The notes: generated by a model from the letters alone, not told the origin. Positions 6,925-13,738 are shown, numbered from the stretch's first letter. The stretch is 18,054 nt of DNA from CAVSUR01 sp052143655 (GCA_052143655.1 JBKQSL010000018.1:1-18054), one strand, 5' to 3'. Program-made: numbers and translations.

Positions 6925-8220
6925 ATGCGCAACCAGGCACAGCCGGCCCCGGCCCGCGCCGACCAGGCCCGCGGGCGCGGCAGCCCGCGGGTGATCATCG
7001 TGGGGGGAGGCTTCGCCGGCCTGTCGGCGCTGCGCGCGCTCAGCCGGGCGCCGGTCCAGGTGACGCTGGTGGACGCCAATCCGTACAGCACGTTCCAGCC
7101 GCTGCTGTACCAGGTCGCCACGGCCGGGCTCACCTCGGCCGACGTCGCCTACCCGCTGTGGACCGCCGCGCGCCGGGGCGGCGCGCACTTCCGCCGCGGC
7201 GCGCTGGCCGGACTGGAGACCGGCGCCAGGCAGGTGCTGCTGGCCGACGGCACCCGGCTGCACTACGACTACCTGATCCTGGCCACGGGAGTGACCGCGG
7301 CCTTCTACGGCGTGCAGGGCGCGGCCGAGCACGCGCTGAGCCTGTACACCCGCAAGGACGCGATCACGCTGCGGGACAGGCTGCTGGCCAGCCTGGAGAG
7401 CCGCAGCATGAGCGGCGACGAGCGGAACCTGACGGTGACGATCGTGGGCGGCGGGGCCACCGGGGTGGAACTGGCCGGGACCGTCGCCGAGCTGCGCAAT
7501 ATCGCGCTGCCCGCCGCGTTTCCCGATCTGGACGCGGGCCGGGTGCACGTCCGGCTGATCGAGCAGGGCCCGGCGCTGCTCGCGCCGTTCGCGCCCGCGC
7601 TGCGCGACTACGCCCGCGCTCAGCTGCTGGCCCGCGGCGTCGACGTCCGGCTCAGCACCATCATCGCGCAGGTCGAGGCGGACTGCGTGCGGCTGGCCGA
7701 CGGCACCCAGCTGCCCAGCGACATCACGGTGTGGGCCGCGGGAGTGACGGGGCCGGAGCCGATCGCCAAGCTGGGCCTGCCCACCGGCCGCGGCGGCCGC
7801 ATCCGCACCGGGCCGGACCTGCGGGTGGAAGCCGAGGACCGGATCTTCGCGGCCGGCGATGTGGCGCTGACCGACGAGGATCACCCGCTGCCGCAGCTGG
7901 CCCAGCCGGCGATCCAGCAGGGCGAGCACGCCGCCGCCCAGATCGGCCTGCTGCTGGCCGGCCAGCCGACGAAGCCGTTCCGCTATCACGACAAGGGCAT
8001 CATGGCTACGATCGGCCACCGGTCTGCAGTGGTCGAGCTGCCCAGCCGCGTCCGGTTCCGCGGCACCCTGGCCTGGCTGGCGTGGCTGGCCCTGCACCTG
8101 ATCACCCTGCTGGGCGGCCGCAACCGGCTCTCCGCGCTGGTCAACCTGTCCTGGCGGTACCTGACCTGGAGCCGCGGCGGGGGCGTGGTGCTGGGCGACG
8201 ACCGGCCTGATGACAGCTGA
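6925..8220 (+). CDS. ndh: Type II NADH dehydrogenase (NDH-2), FAD-dependent
   Basis: This 431-residue single-subunit enzyme oxidises NADH and reduces membrane quinone without pumping protons. The FAD-binding motif IIVGGGFAGLSA is at residues 24-35, followed by STFQPLLYQVATAGL (55-69), characteristic of NDH-2. The NADH-binding motif VGGGATGVELAG is at 174-185, and the second FAD motif IFAAGDVA at 307-314. The quinone-side AQPAIQQGEHAA is at 327-338, and a hydrophobic C-terminal membrane-association segment spans about 381-398. The frame is open back to a TTG at 6802, but ATG 6925 starts 23 residues before the dinucleotide fold, the usual layout. No strong Shine-Dalgarno is visible, so the start is the least certain point. 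It is convergent with the marR gene, with a 33-base gap. Confidence 0.93.
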   Translation: MRNQAQPAPARADQARGRGSPRVIIVGGGFAGLSALRALSRAPVQVTLVDANPYSTFQPLLYQVATAGLTSADVAYPLWTAARRGGAHFRRGALAGLETGARQVLLADGTRLHYDYLILATGVTAAFYGVQGAAEHALSLYTRKDAITLRDRLLASLESRSMSGDERNLTVTIVGGGATGVELAGTVAELRNIALPAAFPDLDAGRVHVRLIEQGPALLAPFAPALRDYARAQLLARGVDVRLSTIIAQVEADCVRLADGTQLPSDITVWAAGVTGPEPIAKLGLPTGRGGRIRTGPDLRVEAEDRIFAAGDVALTDEDHPLPQLAQPAIQQGEHAAAQIGLLLAGQPTKPFRYHDKGIMATIGHRSAVVELPSRVRFRGTLAWLAWLALHLITLLGGRNRLSALVNLSWRYLTWSRGGGVVLGDDRPDDS

Positions 8221-8234
8221 CCCGGGCGCGGCCC

Positions 8235-8249
8235 GGCGGCTCAGCCGCC
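8235..8249. terminator. Possible short GC hairpin between convergent genes
   Basis: GGCGG and CCGCC can pair around a five-base loop in the 33 bases separating the ndh and marR stops. It is followed by a near-repeat of CAGCCGCCCCGCT. There is no T tract on either strand, so it is at best a weak or factor-assisted terminator. Confidence 0.25.
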
Positions 8250-8253
8250 CCGC

Positions 8254-8760
8254 TCAGCCGCCCCGCTCGGCCGCTTGCGCCAGCTCACCGAGCTGGCGCA
8301 GGAACGCCGCCCGGCCGCTGCCCAGGGCGGCGAAGAACGACTCGTCCGCTGCCTCGACGTTGGCGAGCGCGCCAGCCAGCAGGGTCCGCCCGGCATCGGT
8401 CAGGGCCAGCTGCCTCGCCCGGCTGTCCGCCGGGTCCGGCCGCCGCTGTGCCAGGCCGCGCTCAGCCAGCTTCCTGATCACCTGGCTGGTCATCATGGGG
8501 TCGGTGCCCGCGTGCGCGGCGAGGGCGGCCTGGCTGGGCGGGCGAGGGCTGTGCTCCGCCAGCCACCACAGCGAAGCCAGCAGGACGAACTGGACATGGG
8601 TCAGGCCGTGCGGGGCCAGCGCCGACCGGATGCCGCGCTGCCAGCACAGCGTGGCGCGCCACAGCAGGAACCCCGGGCTCTGCTCCGCGGCGGCGTGCCG
8701 GGAGGCGGGCTGCGAGGGCGGCCAGGGAACCGCGCCGCCCGGCCGCGGCGGGGCGGTCAT
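8254..8760 (-). CDS. MarR-family transcriptional regulator
   Basis: This 168-residue DNA-binding regulator has the winged-helix layout of MarR proteins. Helices span about 28-70 (RATLCWQRGIRSALAPHGLTHVQFVLLASLWWL), the helix-turn-helix about 76-103 (SQAALAAHAGTDPMMTSQVIRKLAERG), and the wing about 104-124 (LAQRRPDPADSRARQLALTDAG, with the family's D-R signature). The dimerisation helix is C-terminal. The ATG at 8760 overlaps the SRPBCC stop (ATGA), so the two are translationally coupled in one minus-strand operon. A palindrome in the shared promoter (9215-9228) is a natural candidate operator for this protein. The ligand is unknown. Confidence 0.9.
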   Translation of the reverse strand: MTAPPRPGGAVPWPPSQPASRHAAAEQSPGFLLWRATLCWQRGIRSALAPHGLTHVQFVLLASLWWLAEHSPRPPSQAALAAHAGTDPMMTSQVIRKLAERGLAQRRPDPADSRARQLALTDAGRTLLAGALANVEAADESFFAALGSGRAAFLRQLGELAQAAERGG

Positions 8761-9203
8761 GCGCCCGCCGTCACCCGGCGGCGCGCCAGCGCGACGAGGG
8801 CCGCCATGGTGTCCGGGAAGTCGCCGGTGATCATCGGCCCGAGCTGCCGGGCCTGTTCCGGCGGGCCATCGATCTGCGCGGCATAGGTCAGCCGCACCCG
8901 GCCGCCGGCGGCCGGCTCCAGCAGGTGCGAGACCCGGACGGTCAGCGCGCCGACCGTCGTCTCGTCGACGAACTCGCGCCCGGGGATCACCGTGGTGAGC
9001 CGGTAGGCCAGCGGCTCCTGGCCGGAGAACTTCATGGTCCCGGTCGTCCCGGCGGCGAACGGGCCGTCGCGGGTGACGAGCTCGGCCCCGGCGTCCCACT
9101 CGGGCCAGCAGGTGACGTCCTCGTACAGCGCCCAGATGGCGTCGGCGGGCACGTCCGTCTCGATGACGTGGGTGAAAGTGAACGCAGCCTCGTTACTTGT
9201 CAT
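8757..9203 (-). CDS. SRPBCC-family (START-like) protein
   Basis: This 148-residue small soluble protein has the SRPBCC/polyketide-cyclase-like fold. An N-terminal strand THVIETDVPADAIWALYEDVTCWPEWD (11-37) contains the typical W-x-x-W/D loop. A TGTMKFSG-type strand and VDETTVGALTVRVSHLLEP follow. The C-terminal helix GPMITGDFPDTMAALVALARRR lines the hydrophobic pocket. Such proteins bind lipids, polyketides or aromatic ligands; no specific ligand can be read here. It is first in a two-gene operon with the MarR regulator and is divergent from pepP. The ATG at 9203 is six bases after TAATCT, so the message is probably leaderless. Pairing with MarR suggests it helps bind or handle the regulator's ligand, which is inference. 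Confidence 0.85.
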   Translation of the reverse strand: MTSNEAAFTFTHVIETDVPADAIWALYEDVTCWPEWDAGAELVTRDGPFAAGTTGTMKFSGQEPLAYRLTTVIPGREFVDETTVGALTVRVSHLLEPAAGGRVRLTYAAQIDGPPEQARQLGPMITGDFPDTMAALVALARRRVTAGA

Positions 9204-9209
9204 GCGCGC

Positions 9210-9238
9210 AGATTATATGCGTGCATATTTTATGTCAA
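9210..9238 (-). promoter_or_regulatory. Strong promoter of the SRPBCC-marR operon
   Basis: On the minus strand TTGACA (9238-9233) is followed by 15 bases and TATAAT (9217-9212), both perfect consensus hexamers, with slightly short spacing. TAATCT (9215-9210) overlaps the latter and ends six bases before the ATG at 9203. Either -10 places the transcript start within a few bases of the ATG, so the message should be leaderless or nearly so. Confidence 0.65.
9215..9228. promoter_or_regulatory. Palindromic operator candidate in the promoter core
   Basis: ATATGC and GCATAT form a perfect inverted repeat around GT, lying between the -35 and -10 hexamers and overlapping the -10. A bound dimer would block RNA polymerase. 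This is the usual place for a MarR autorepressor site, and the regulator is encoded in the same operon. Confidence 0.6.
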
Positions 9239-9308
9239 TGCCCGGCCGCGCCGGGCCGCAGCACTGGCCCGGGGCGCAGCCGGCGTCACCGCGGCCCGGC
9301 ACGGCCCC

Positions 9309-9314
9309 TACGCT
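9309..9314 (+). promoter_or_regulatory. Probable -10 of a leaderless pepP promoter
   Basis: TACGCT (TANNNT) ends six bases before the ATG at 9321 and no Shine-Dalgarno is present. The hexamer sits in the loop of a GCCCC...GGGGC inverted repeat (about 9304-9320), which could modulate access. Confidence 0.45.
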
Positions 9315-9320
9315 CGGGGC

Positions 9321-10442
9321 ATGCCGCAGAGCCACGCCGCCCGCCGGGCGCGCTGCCAGCAGAAGATCGCCGCCGCCGGGGCGGACGCCGCCCTGCTCAC
9401 CAGCCCGGCGGGCGTCCGCTACCTGACCGGGCTGGTGAGCTCGAACGCCGCGCTGCTGCTGCCGGCCGGCATCCCGGGCCAGGGCGCCGAGGCCGGCGGG
9501 CGGGCCGTTCTGGCTACCGATTCGCGGTACGCGCCGGCGGCCGAAGCCGCCTGCCCGGACCTGGACCTGCTCATCGATCGCTGGATCGAGCCGGCCCTGG
9601 CCGCCCGGGCGGCCGCGGCAGGCTGGCGCACGCTGGCTTTCGAGGCCCAGGAGATGACAGTCGAACGGCACCAGCAACTGGCTGCCGCTCAGCCGGGCCT
9701 GGTGCTCGTCCCGCTGGGCAGCGCGGTCGAGGAGCTGCGCATGGTCAAGGACCCGGCCGAGCTCGCGCTGATCGGCCGGGCGTGCGAGATCACCTGCCAG
9801 GCGCTGGATCAGGTGCTGCCGCTCCTGCGGCAAGGGACGACCGAGCGGCAGTTCGCGGTCGCGCTGGAGCGGGCAATGGTCGACCGCGGCGCGGAGGCGC
9901 CCGCGTTCGGCACCATCGTGGCCAGCGGGCCGAACGGGGCCACGCCGCACCATGTGCCGGGCGGCCGCGAGCTCGCCCGCGGGGACCTGGTGACGGTCGA
10001 CTGCGGTGCCCGCTACGAGGGCTATCACGCCGACATGACCCGCACGTTCGCGATCGGCGAGCCGGCCGCCTGGCAGCGGGAGATCTACGAGCTGGTGGCC
10101 GCCGCGCAGGCGGCCGGGGTCGCGGCGGCGCGGGCTGGGACGAGCGCGGCCGACATGGACGCCGCGGCCCGGGACATGATCGGCGATGCCGGGTACGGCG
10201 AGTACTTCGGGCACGGGCTCGGTCACGGCATCGGCCTGGAGGTCCATGAGGCGCCGATGATCGGGTACGGCAGGCCGGGTACACTGGCCGATCGGGTTCC
10301 CGTCACCGTCGAGCCCGGGATATACCTGCCCGGCCAGGGCGGCGTGCGGATCGAGGACACTCTGGTAGTGCACGCCGGCGCCGGGATGGCGGGATCAGCC
10401 GAGCTGCTTACCACGACCACCAGGGACCTGCTCGTCCTGTGA
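9321..10442 (+). CDS. pepP: Xaa-Pro aminopeptidase (M24 family)
   Basis: This 373-residue cytoplasmic metallopeptidase removes N-terminal residues ahead of proline. The N-terminal creatinase-like domain (about 10-135) includes ALLTSPAGVRYLTGL and the linker EELRMVKDPAELALI. The C-terminal pita-bread domain carries the five metal ligands: Asp227 in TVDCGA, Asp238 in HADMTRTF, His302 in HGLGHGIG, Glu331 in TVEPGIYLPG and Glu345 in VRIEDT. The frame is open further 5' to 8925, but that part is antisense to the SRPBCC gene. ATG 9321 is preferred because of the TANNNT box and the normal family length. The gene is 43 bases upstream of efp, its usual actinobacterial partner. Confidence 0.95.
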   Translation: MPQSHAARRARCQQKIAAAGADAALLTSPAGVRYLTGLVSSNAALLLPAGIPGQGAEAGGRAVLATDSRYAPAAEAACPDLDLLIDRWIEPALAARAAAAGWRTLAFEAQEMTVERHQQLAAAQPGLVLVPLGSAVEELRMVKDPAELALIGRACEITCQALDQVLPLLRQGTTERQFAVALERAMVDRGAEAPAFGTIVASGPNGATPHHVPGGRELARGDLVTVDCGARYEGYHADMTRTFAIGEPAAWQREIYELVAAAQAAGVAAARAGTSAADMDAAARDMIGDAGYGEYFGHGLGHGIGLEVHEAPMIGYGRPGTLADRVPVTVEPGIYLPGQGGVRIEDTLVVHAGAGMAGSAELLTTTTRDLLVL

Positions 10443-10469
10443 CCGGACGAGCCGCGCCCGCAGGATTGC

Positions 10470-10474
10470 AGGAG
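10470..10474 (+). promoter_or_regulatory. Ribosome binding site of efp
   Basis: AGGAG lies 11 bases before the GTG at 10486 and supports that non-ATG start. Confidence 0.65.
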
Positions 10475-10485
10475 ACACGACACCC

Positions 10486-11043
10486 GTGGCGACCACGAAC
10501 GACCTCAAGAACGGCATGACCCTCAGCATCGACGGCCAGCTCTGGAACGTGGTGGATTTCCAGCACGTCAAGCCCGGCAAAGGCGGCGCGTTCGTGCGGA
10601 CCAAGCTCAAGAACGTGATGTCGGGGAAGGTCGTCGACCGGACCTTCAACGCCGGGGTCCGTGTCGATGTCGCGAACGTCGACAAGCGGGAGATGCAGTA
10701 CCTCTACCGCGAGGGGGAGGACTTCGTCTTCATGGACATGCGGGACTTCGATCAGCCGCACATCCCGGCCGCGACGGTCGGTGACGCGGCGGACTACCTG
10801 CTCGCCGAGCAGACTGCGGTGGTCGCCTTCAACGACGGCGTGCCGCTGTACGTGGAGCTGCCGGCCGCGGTGGAGCTGACGGTCAGCCAGACCGATCCCG
10901 GCCTGCAGGGCGACCGGTCCACCGGCGGGACCAAGCCGGCCACGCTGGAGACTGGGGCGCAGATCCAGGTGCCGCTTTTCATCACCACCGGCGAGAAGGT
11001 CCGGGTAGACACCCGCACCGGCTCGTACCTCGGCCGGGCGTGA
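10486..11043 (+). CDS. efp: Elongation factor P
   Basis: This 185-residue translation factor binds between the P and E sites of the ribosome and relieves stalling at consecutive prolines. It has the normal three-domain length. Domain I carries the loop KPGKGGAFVRTKLKN (29-43) with Lys32 at the tip, the position that contacts the P-site tRNA. YREGEDFVFMD and a C-terminal TGEKVRVDTRTGSYLGRA end block are standard. The start is GTG with AGGAG upstream. NusB, with its Pro-rich tail, is encoded next, 36 bases downstream, and the pepP-efp-nusB order is conserved in actinomycetes. Confidence 0.98.
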   Translation: MATTNDLKNGMTLSIDGQLWNVVDFQHVKPGKGGAFVRTKLKNVMSGKVVDRTFNAGVRVDVANVDKREMQYLYREGEDFVFMDMRDFDQPHIPAATVGDAADYLLAEQTAVVAFNDGVPLYVELPAAVELTVSQTDPGLQGDRSTGGTKPATLETGAQIQVPLFITTGEKVRVDTRTGSYLGRA

Positions 11044-11079
11044 GGCCGGCGCTCGTCCGGCCCGGCTTGCGGGGGTGCC

Positions 11080-11688
11080 ATGGCCGCGCGCAGTAAGGCC
11101 CGCAAGCGCGCCCTGGACGTCCTGTTCGAGGCCGAGATCCGCGGCGAGCCGGTGCTCGCGCTTCTCGACGAGCGCATCGCGCAGGACAGCCCGCCCGTCT
11201 CGCCCTACGCTGCCGAGCTGGTCCGCGGCGTGCATGAGCGGCAGGCCGATATCGACGCGCTGCTGGCCGAGCACGCTGTCGGCTGGACGCTCGGCCGGAT
11301 GCCTGCGGTGGACCGGAACCTGCTGCGCATCGGCGCCTACGAGCTGCTGTACAGCCCGCAGGTGCCGGATTCGGTAGCGATCAGCGAGGCGGTCGTACTC
11401 GCCCGCGAGCTGTCCACCGACTCCTCGCCGGCGTTCGTCAACGGCCTGCTCGCCCGCCTGTACCAGCTCAAGCCGGAGGCAGATCCGCCCGAGGCCGGGC
11501 CGCCGGAGACAGATCCGCCGGAGTCCGGGCGGCCCGAGGCCGGGCCGCCGGAGGCGGGGCGGTCTGGGACAGCGATCGCTGGGCCGGAGCGCCCGGACGC
11601 AGACCCGCGAGAGGTGGAGTCGCTGGCGGCACAGGTGCCCGAGCCGGGCCCCGCTGAGCAGGCCACCGCGGACCGGGCGCCGAGCTGA
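11080..11688 (+). CDS. nusB: Transcription antitermination factor NusB with C-terminal extension
   Basis: The first 135 or so residues are a complete NusB domain that binds boxA RNA together with S10 (NusE) in rRNA antitermination. It shows SKARKRALDVLFEAEIRG, the central WTLGRMPAVDRNLLRIGAYELLY and PDSVAISEAVVLARELSTDSSPAFVNGLLARLY. GGGGG sits a few bases before ATG 11080. After residue about 135 the protein continues with some 67 residues of Pro, Glu, Gly and Ala in imperfect repeats of the PPEAGPPETDPPE type. This tail is absent from ordinary NusB (about 140-150 residues). It should be disordered and acidic, and its role is unknown. Confidence 0.95.
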   Translation: MAARSKARKRALDVLFEAEIRGEPVLALLDERIAQDSPPVSPYAAELVRGVHERQADIDALLAEHAVGWTLGRMPAVDRNLLRIGAYELLYSPQVPDSVAISEAVVLARELSTDSSPAFVNGLLARLYQLKPEADPPEAGPPETDPPESGRPEAGPPEAGRSGTAIAGPERPDADPREVESLAAQVPEPGPAEQATADRAPS

Positions 11689-11847
11689 CGCTGGCCGTCG
11701 GACCGGCTGCCGCTTGGGTGTGCGCCAATAATGTCGGGTCCTCGGGGTTTGGCGTGCTTGCAGCGGTTTGCGACGGTCACAACCAGACACAAAAGCGCTG
11801 GTCAGAGCTGTAAACACGCAGACTGGGGCGATTACGTTGTCGCCGGG

Positions 11848-12777
11848 TCACGTTTCGCCGCGCAGCGCCTGCCGCCACGGGGTCATATTCAGCCCGGGGT
11901 ACCGTTGCGCCGTGCCGGCGAGGGTGGCTTCGGTCCAGTACGGGTGACCGGGCGGCGGGAAGCCGAAGAGCGCGAGCTGCCGTGGTGCCGCGCGGTGCGC
12001 GAACCGGTACCACCCGGGTTCGTGGCTGCGGCTGGCCCAGGGCATCCGCTGGCCCCACTCGGCACGGGCCGGCCGGTAGGCGAGGTGGATCGTGTAGCGG
12101 GCGCCGCGGGGCAAGGTCAGGGCGGTGCCGCGGTGGAAGGTTCCCGGCGCCCAGGCGACCACCGTGCCCGCCGGCCCGGCGGCGCGGACCTCAGCATCGT
12201 AGAGATCCGGGCTTGCGGCGGTCTCGACCCAGCCTCCTTCGGCGTCGGCGCTGCCTTCGCGCGGGTACCAGTTCGGCTTCGCGGGCAGCCCCGTCGTCCG
12301 GGTACGGGACAGCATGCCCGGCGGCCCGAGTTCCTCGGGGACATCGACGAGGTAAACGAACATTTCCAGCTGCCGGAACCGCGGGTCATCCGCGGGAACC
12401 ATCAGCGTGTGGTTGAGGTAGTCCCGGTGCAGCGGCTGGTCGTAGCCGACGGCGCCGGTGTACTTCGCCCACGCCTCGGCCGAGGAGATCCGCAGGTCCC
12501 TGTCTGCGAGCAGGGTTTCCGCGAGGCCAACGACGCGGTCGCTGACGGCGAGGAGGCTCAGCTCGGCGCTCCGGAACGGGAAGCTGTCGATCCCCGCCCA
12601 CTCGTCCACGGTGAACCTGTCCCGCCGCCCGTCGGTACCGTCATGGAACCCCTCGGCGGTGGGGTACATGGTCGGCAGCTCCTCAAGCGCGGGTTCCAGC
12701 TCCGCGGCCGGGACGAACCCAGGGAGAATCACGAAACCGTGCGTCTGCCACTCCTGCGCGGCGCTGCCGAGATCCAC
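11848..12777 (-). CDS. Phytanoyl-CoA dioxygenase (PhyH)-family oxygenase
   Basis: This 309-residue member of the Fe(II)/2-oxoglutarate-dependent oxygenase family has a PhyH-like layout. WQTHGFVILPGFVPAAEL is at the N-terminus (10-27). The iron-binding HxD is His117-Arg-Asp119 in QPLHRDYLNHT, and the distal His215 is in PGTFHRGTALTLPRGARYTIHLAYR, which also supplies Arg for 2-oxoglutarate. The full iron triad suggests an active enzyme; the substrate is unknown, and actinomycete relatives act on lipids and secondary metabolites. GTG 12777 is chosen because GGGGAGG lies about ten bases upstream and homology starts just after. The same frame is open far upstream, but that sequence is antisense to erm. 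It converges with nusB and diverges from erm. Confidence 0.87.
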   Translation of the reverse strand: MDLGSAAQEWQTHGFVILPGFVPAAELEPALEELPTMYPTAEGFHDGTDGRRDRFTVDEWAGIDSFPFRSAELSLLAVSDRVVGLAETLLADRDLRISSAEAWAKYTGAVGYDQPLHRDYLNHTLMVPADDPRFRQLEMFVYLVDVPEELGPPGMLSRTRTTGLPAKPNWYPREGSADAEGGWVETAASPDLYDAEVRAAGPAGTVVAWAPGTFHRGTALTLPRGARYTIHLAYRPARAEWGQRMPWASRSHEPGWYRFAHRAAPRQLALFGFPPPGHPYWTEATLAGTAQRYPGLNMTPWRQALRGET

Positions 12778-12917
12778 CGCAGCAGCCTCCCCGCGGCTCC
12801 CCTCCGCCGCAACAGGTTTTCGGCCGGCAACCAGACATCCGGGAAGTAGCAGCCACGCCCGGCCGGCAGGCCCGAAGACCGCACAGCGCGCGAGGGCGCG
12901 GCAATGCCGATGCCCAT
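12729..12917 (-). other. Coding-like minus-strand fragment upstream of the PhyH gene
   Basis: Between the PhyH start (12777) and erm (13088) lie 310 bases without a certain gene. One minus-strand frame reads WNRKDEWLASRREDLMGIG from about 12960 and goes on through GLPAGRGCYFPDVWLPAENLL with coding-like third positions, ending at a TGA at 12729. It overlaps the PhyH start by 49 bases. Going upstream the plausible frame seems to switch (VWRFARQLEYM lies in another frame), which suggests a decayed gene. I recognise no family. Confidence 0.25.
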
Positions 12918-13087
12918 CAGGTCTTCGCGGCGGCTGGCGAGCCATTCGTCTTTGCGGTTCCAGGAGCATGTACTCCAGCTGGCGGGCGAACCGCCAGACG
13001 GCGCGCGGTCCCGGGAAAACGAATTGATGGCCGAGGCCGTGGCGGGCTACGGTCGGCGCGTGGGTATCTGCACGGTGATGGTCCGTC

Positions 13088-13606
13088 GTGCCCGCCTCCG
13101 GGCGGTCGCGCCGGGCATGGGGCTGGCACCGGCTCGCTGACGAATGGGCGGCGCGGGTGGTCGCCGCCGCCGGGGTGCGGCCCGGTGAGCTCGTGCTCGA
13201 CATCGGGGCCGGCGAAGGGGCTCTGACCGCACATCTGGTGCGGGCGGGGGCGCGGGTGGTCGCGGTCGAGCTGAACCCGCGGCGGGCCGGCGTCCTCCGC
13301 GAGCGGTTCCCCGGCATCACCGTGGTGCACGCGGACGCCACCTCGATCCGGTTGCCCGGCCGGCCGTTCCGGGTGGTGGCGAGCCCGCCGTACGGGATCT
13401 CGTCCAGTCTGCTGCGGACGCTGCTGGCGCCCGGCAGCAGGCTGGTCGCGGCCGACCTCGTGCTGCAGCGTGCCGTAGTGCGCAAGTACGCTTCTGGTGC
13501 CGCGCGAAGGTTCAGCCTGACGGCCGGCCTCACGCTGCCGCGGCGCGCGTTCCTGCCGCCGCCACAGGTGGACTGCGCGGTGCTCGTCGTCCGCCGCCGG
13601 AGATGA
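13088..13606 (+). CDS. erm: Short Erm-type 23S rRNA adenine N6-methyltransferase, Erm(37)-like
   Basis: This 172-residue S-adenosylmethionine-dependent methyltransferase is expected to modify A2058 or neighbouring bases of 23S rRNA, giving macrolide-lincosamide-streptogramin tolerance. The SAM motif I DIGAGEGALTAHL is at 38-50, the acidic VAVELNP at 58-64, VVHADATSIRLPG at 79-91, the catalytic-loop motif SPPYGIS at 99-105, and FLPPPQVDCAVLVVRRR closes the fold. From memory it resembles Rv1988/Erm(37) of M. tuberculosis nearly end to end, including the unusual GRSRRAWGWHRL start. It shares with Erm(37) the lack of the C-terminal helical domain present in full-length (about 250-residue) Erm proteins. 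Motif IV has Ser99 where Erm proteins normally have Asn. GTG 13088 follows an in-frame TGA by three codons, so no longer start is possible; no clear Shine-Dalgarno is visible. Confidence 0.88.
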   Translation: MPASGRSRRAWGWHRLADEWAARVVAAAGVRPGELVLDIGAGEGALTAHLVRAGARVVAVELNPRRAGVLRERFPGITVVHADATSIRLPGRPFRVVASPPYGISSSLLRTLLAPGSRLVAADLVLQRAVVRKYASGAARRFSLTAGLTLPRRAFLPPPQVDCAVLVVRRRR

Positions 13607-13738
13607 GCGCGGCCGGCAGCGGGTGCCGATCGCGCAATCGGGTACACCCCGCCGGATCTGGCGCGCACCGCGCAACCAGAGACCCGCCGCCTGACCAGGC
13701 CGGCAGGCTAAACGATCTTGCTCACCTACAAATCTGAC

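Noticed and set aside
8925..9320. 5' extension of the Xaa-Pro aminopeptidase frame
   Set aside because: It is antisense to the SRPBCC gene and crosses the divergent promoter; ATG 9321 gives the normal length.
13088..13606. KsgA (16S rRNA dimethyltransferase) as the identity of the erm gene
   Set aside because: It lacks the KsgA QNFL start block and NLPY motif and is far shorter. The RRAWGWHRL start and length match the Erm(37) type.
12778..13668. N-terminal half of the long minus-strand frame that ends in the PhyH oxygenase
   Set aside because: Most of it is antisense to erm and lacks family-like sequence. GGGGAGG before GTG 12777 marks the real PhyH start.
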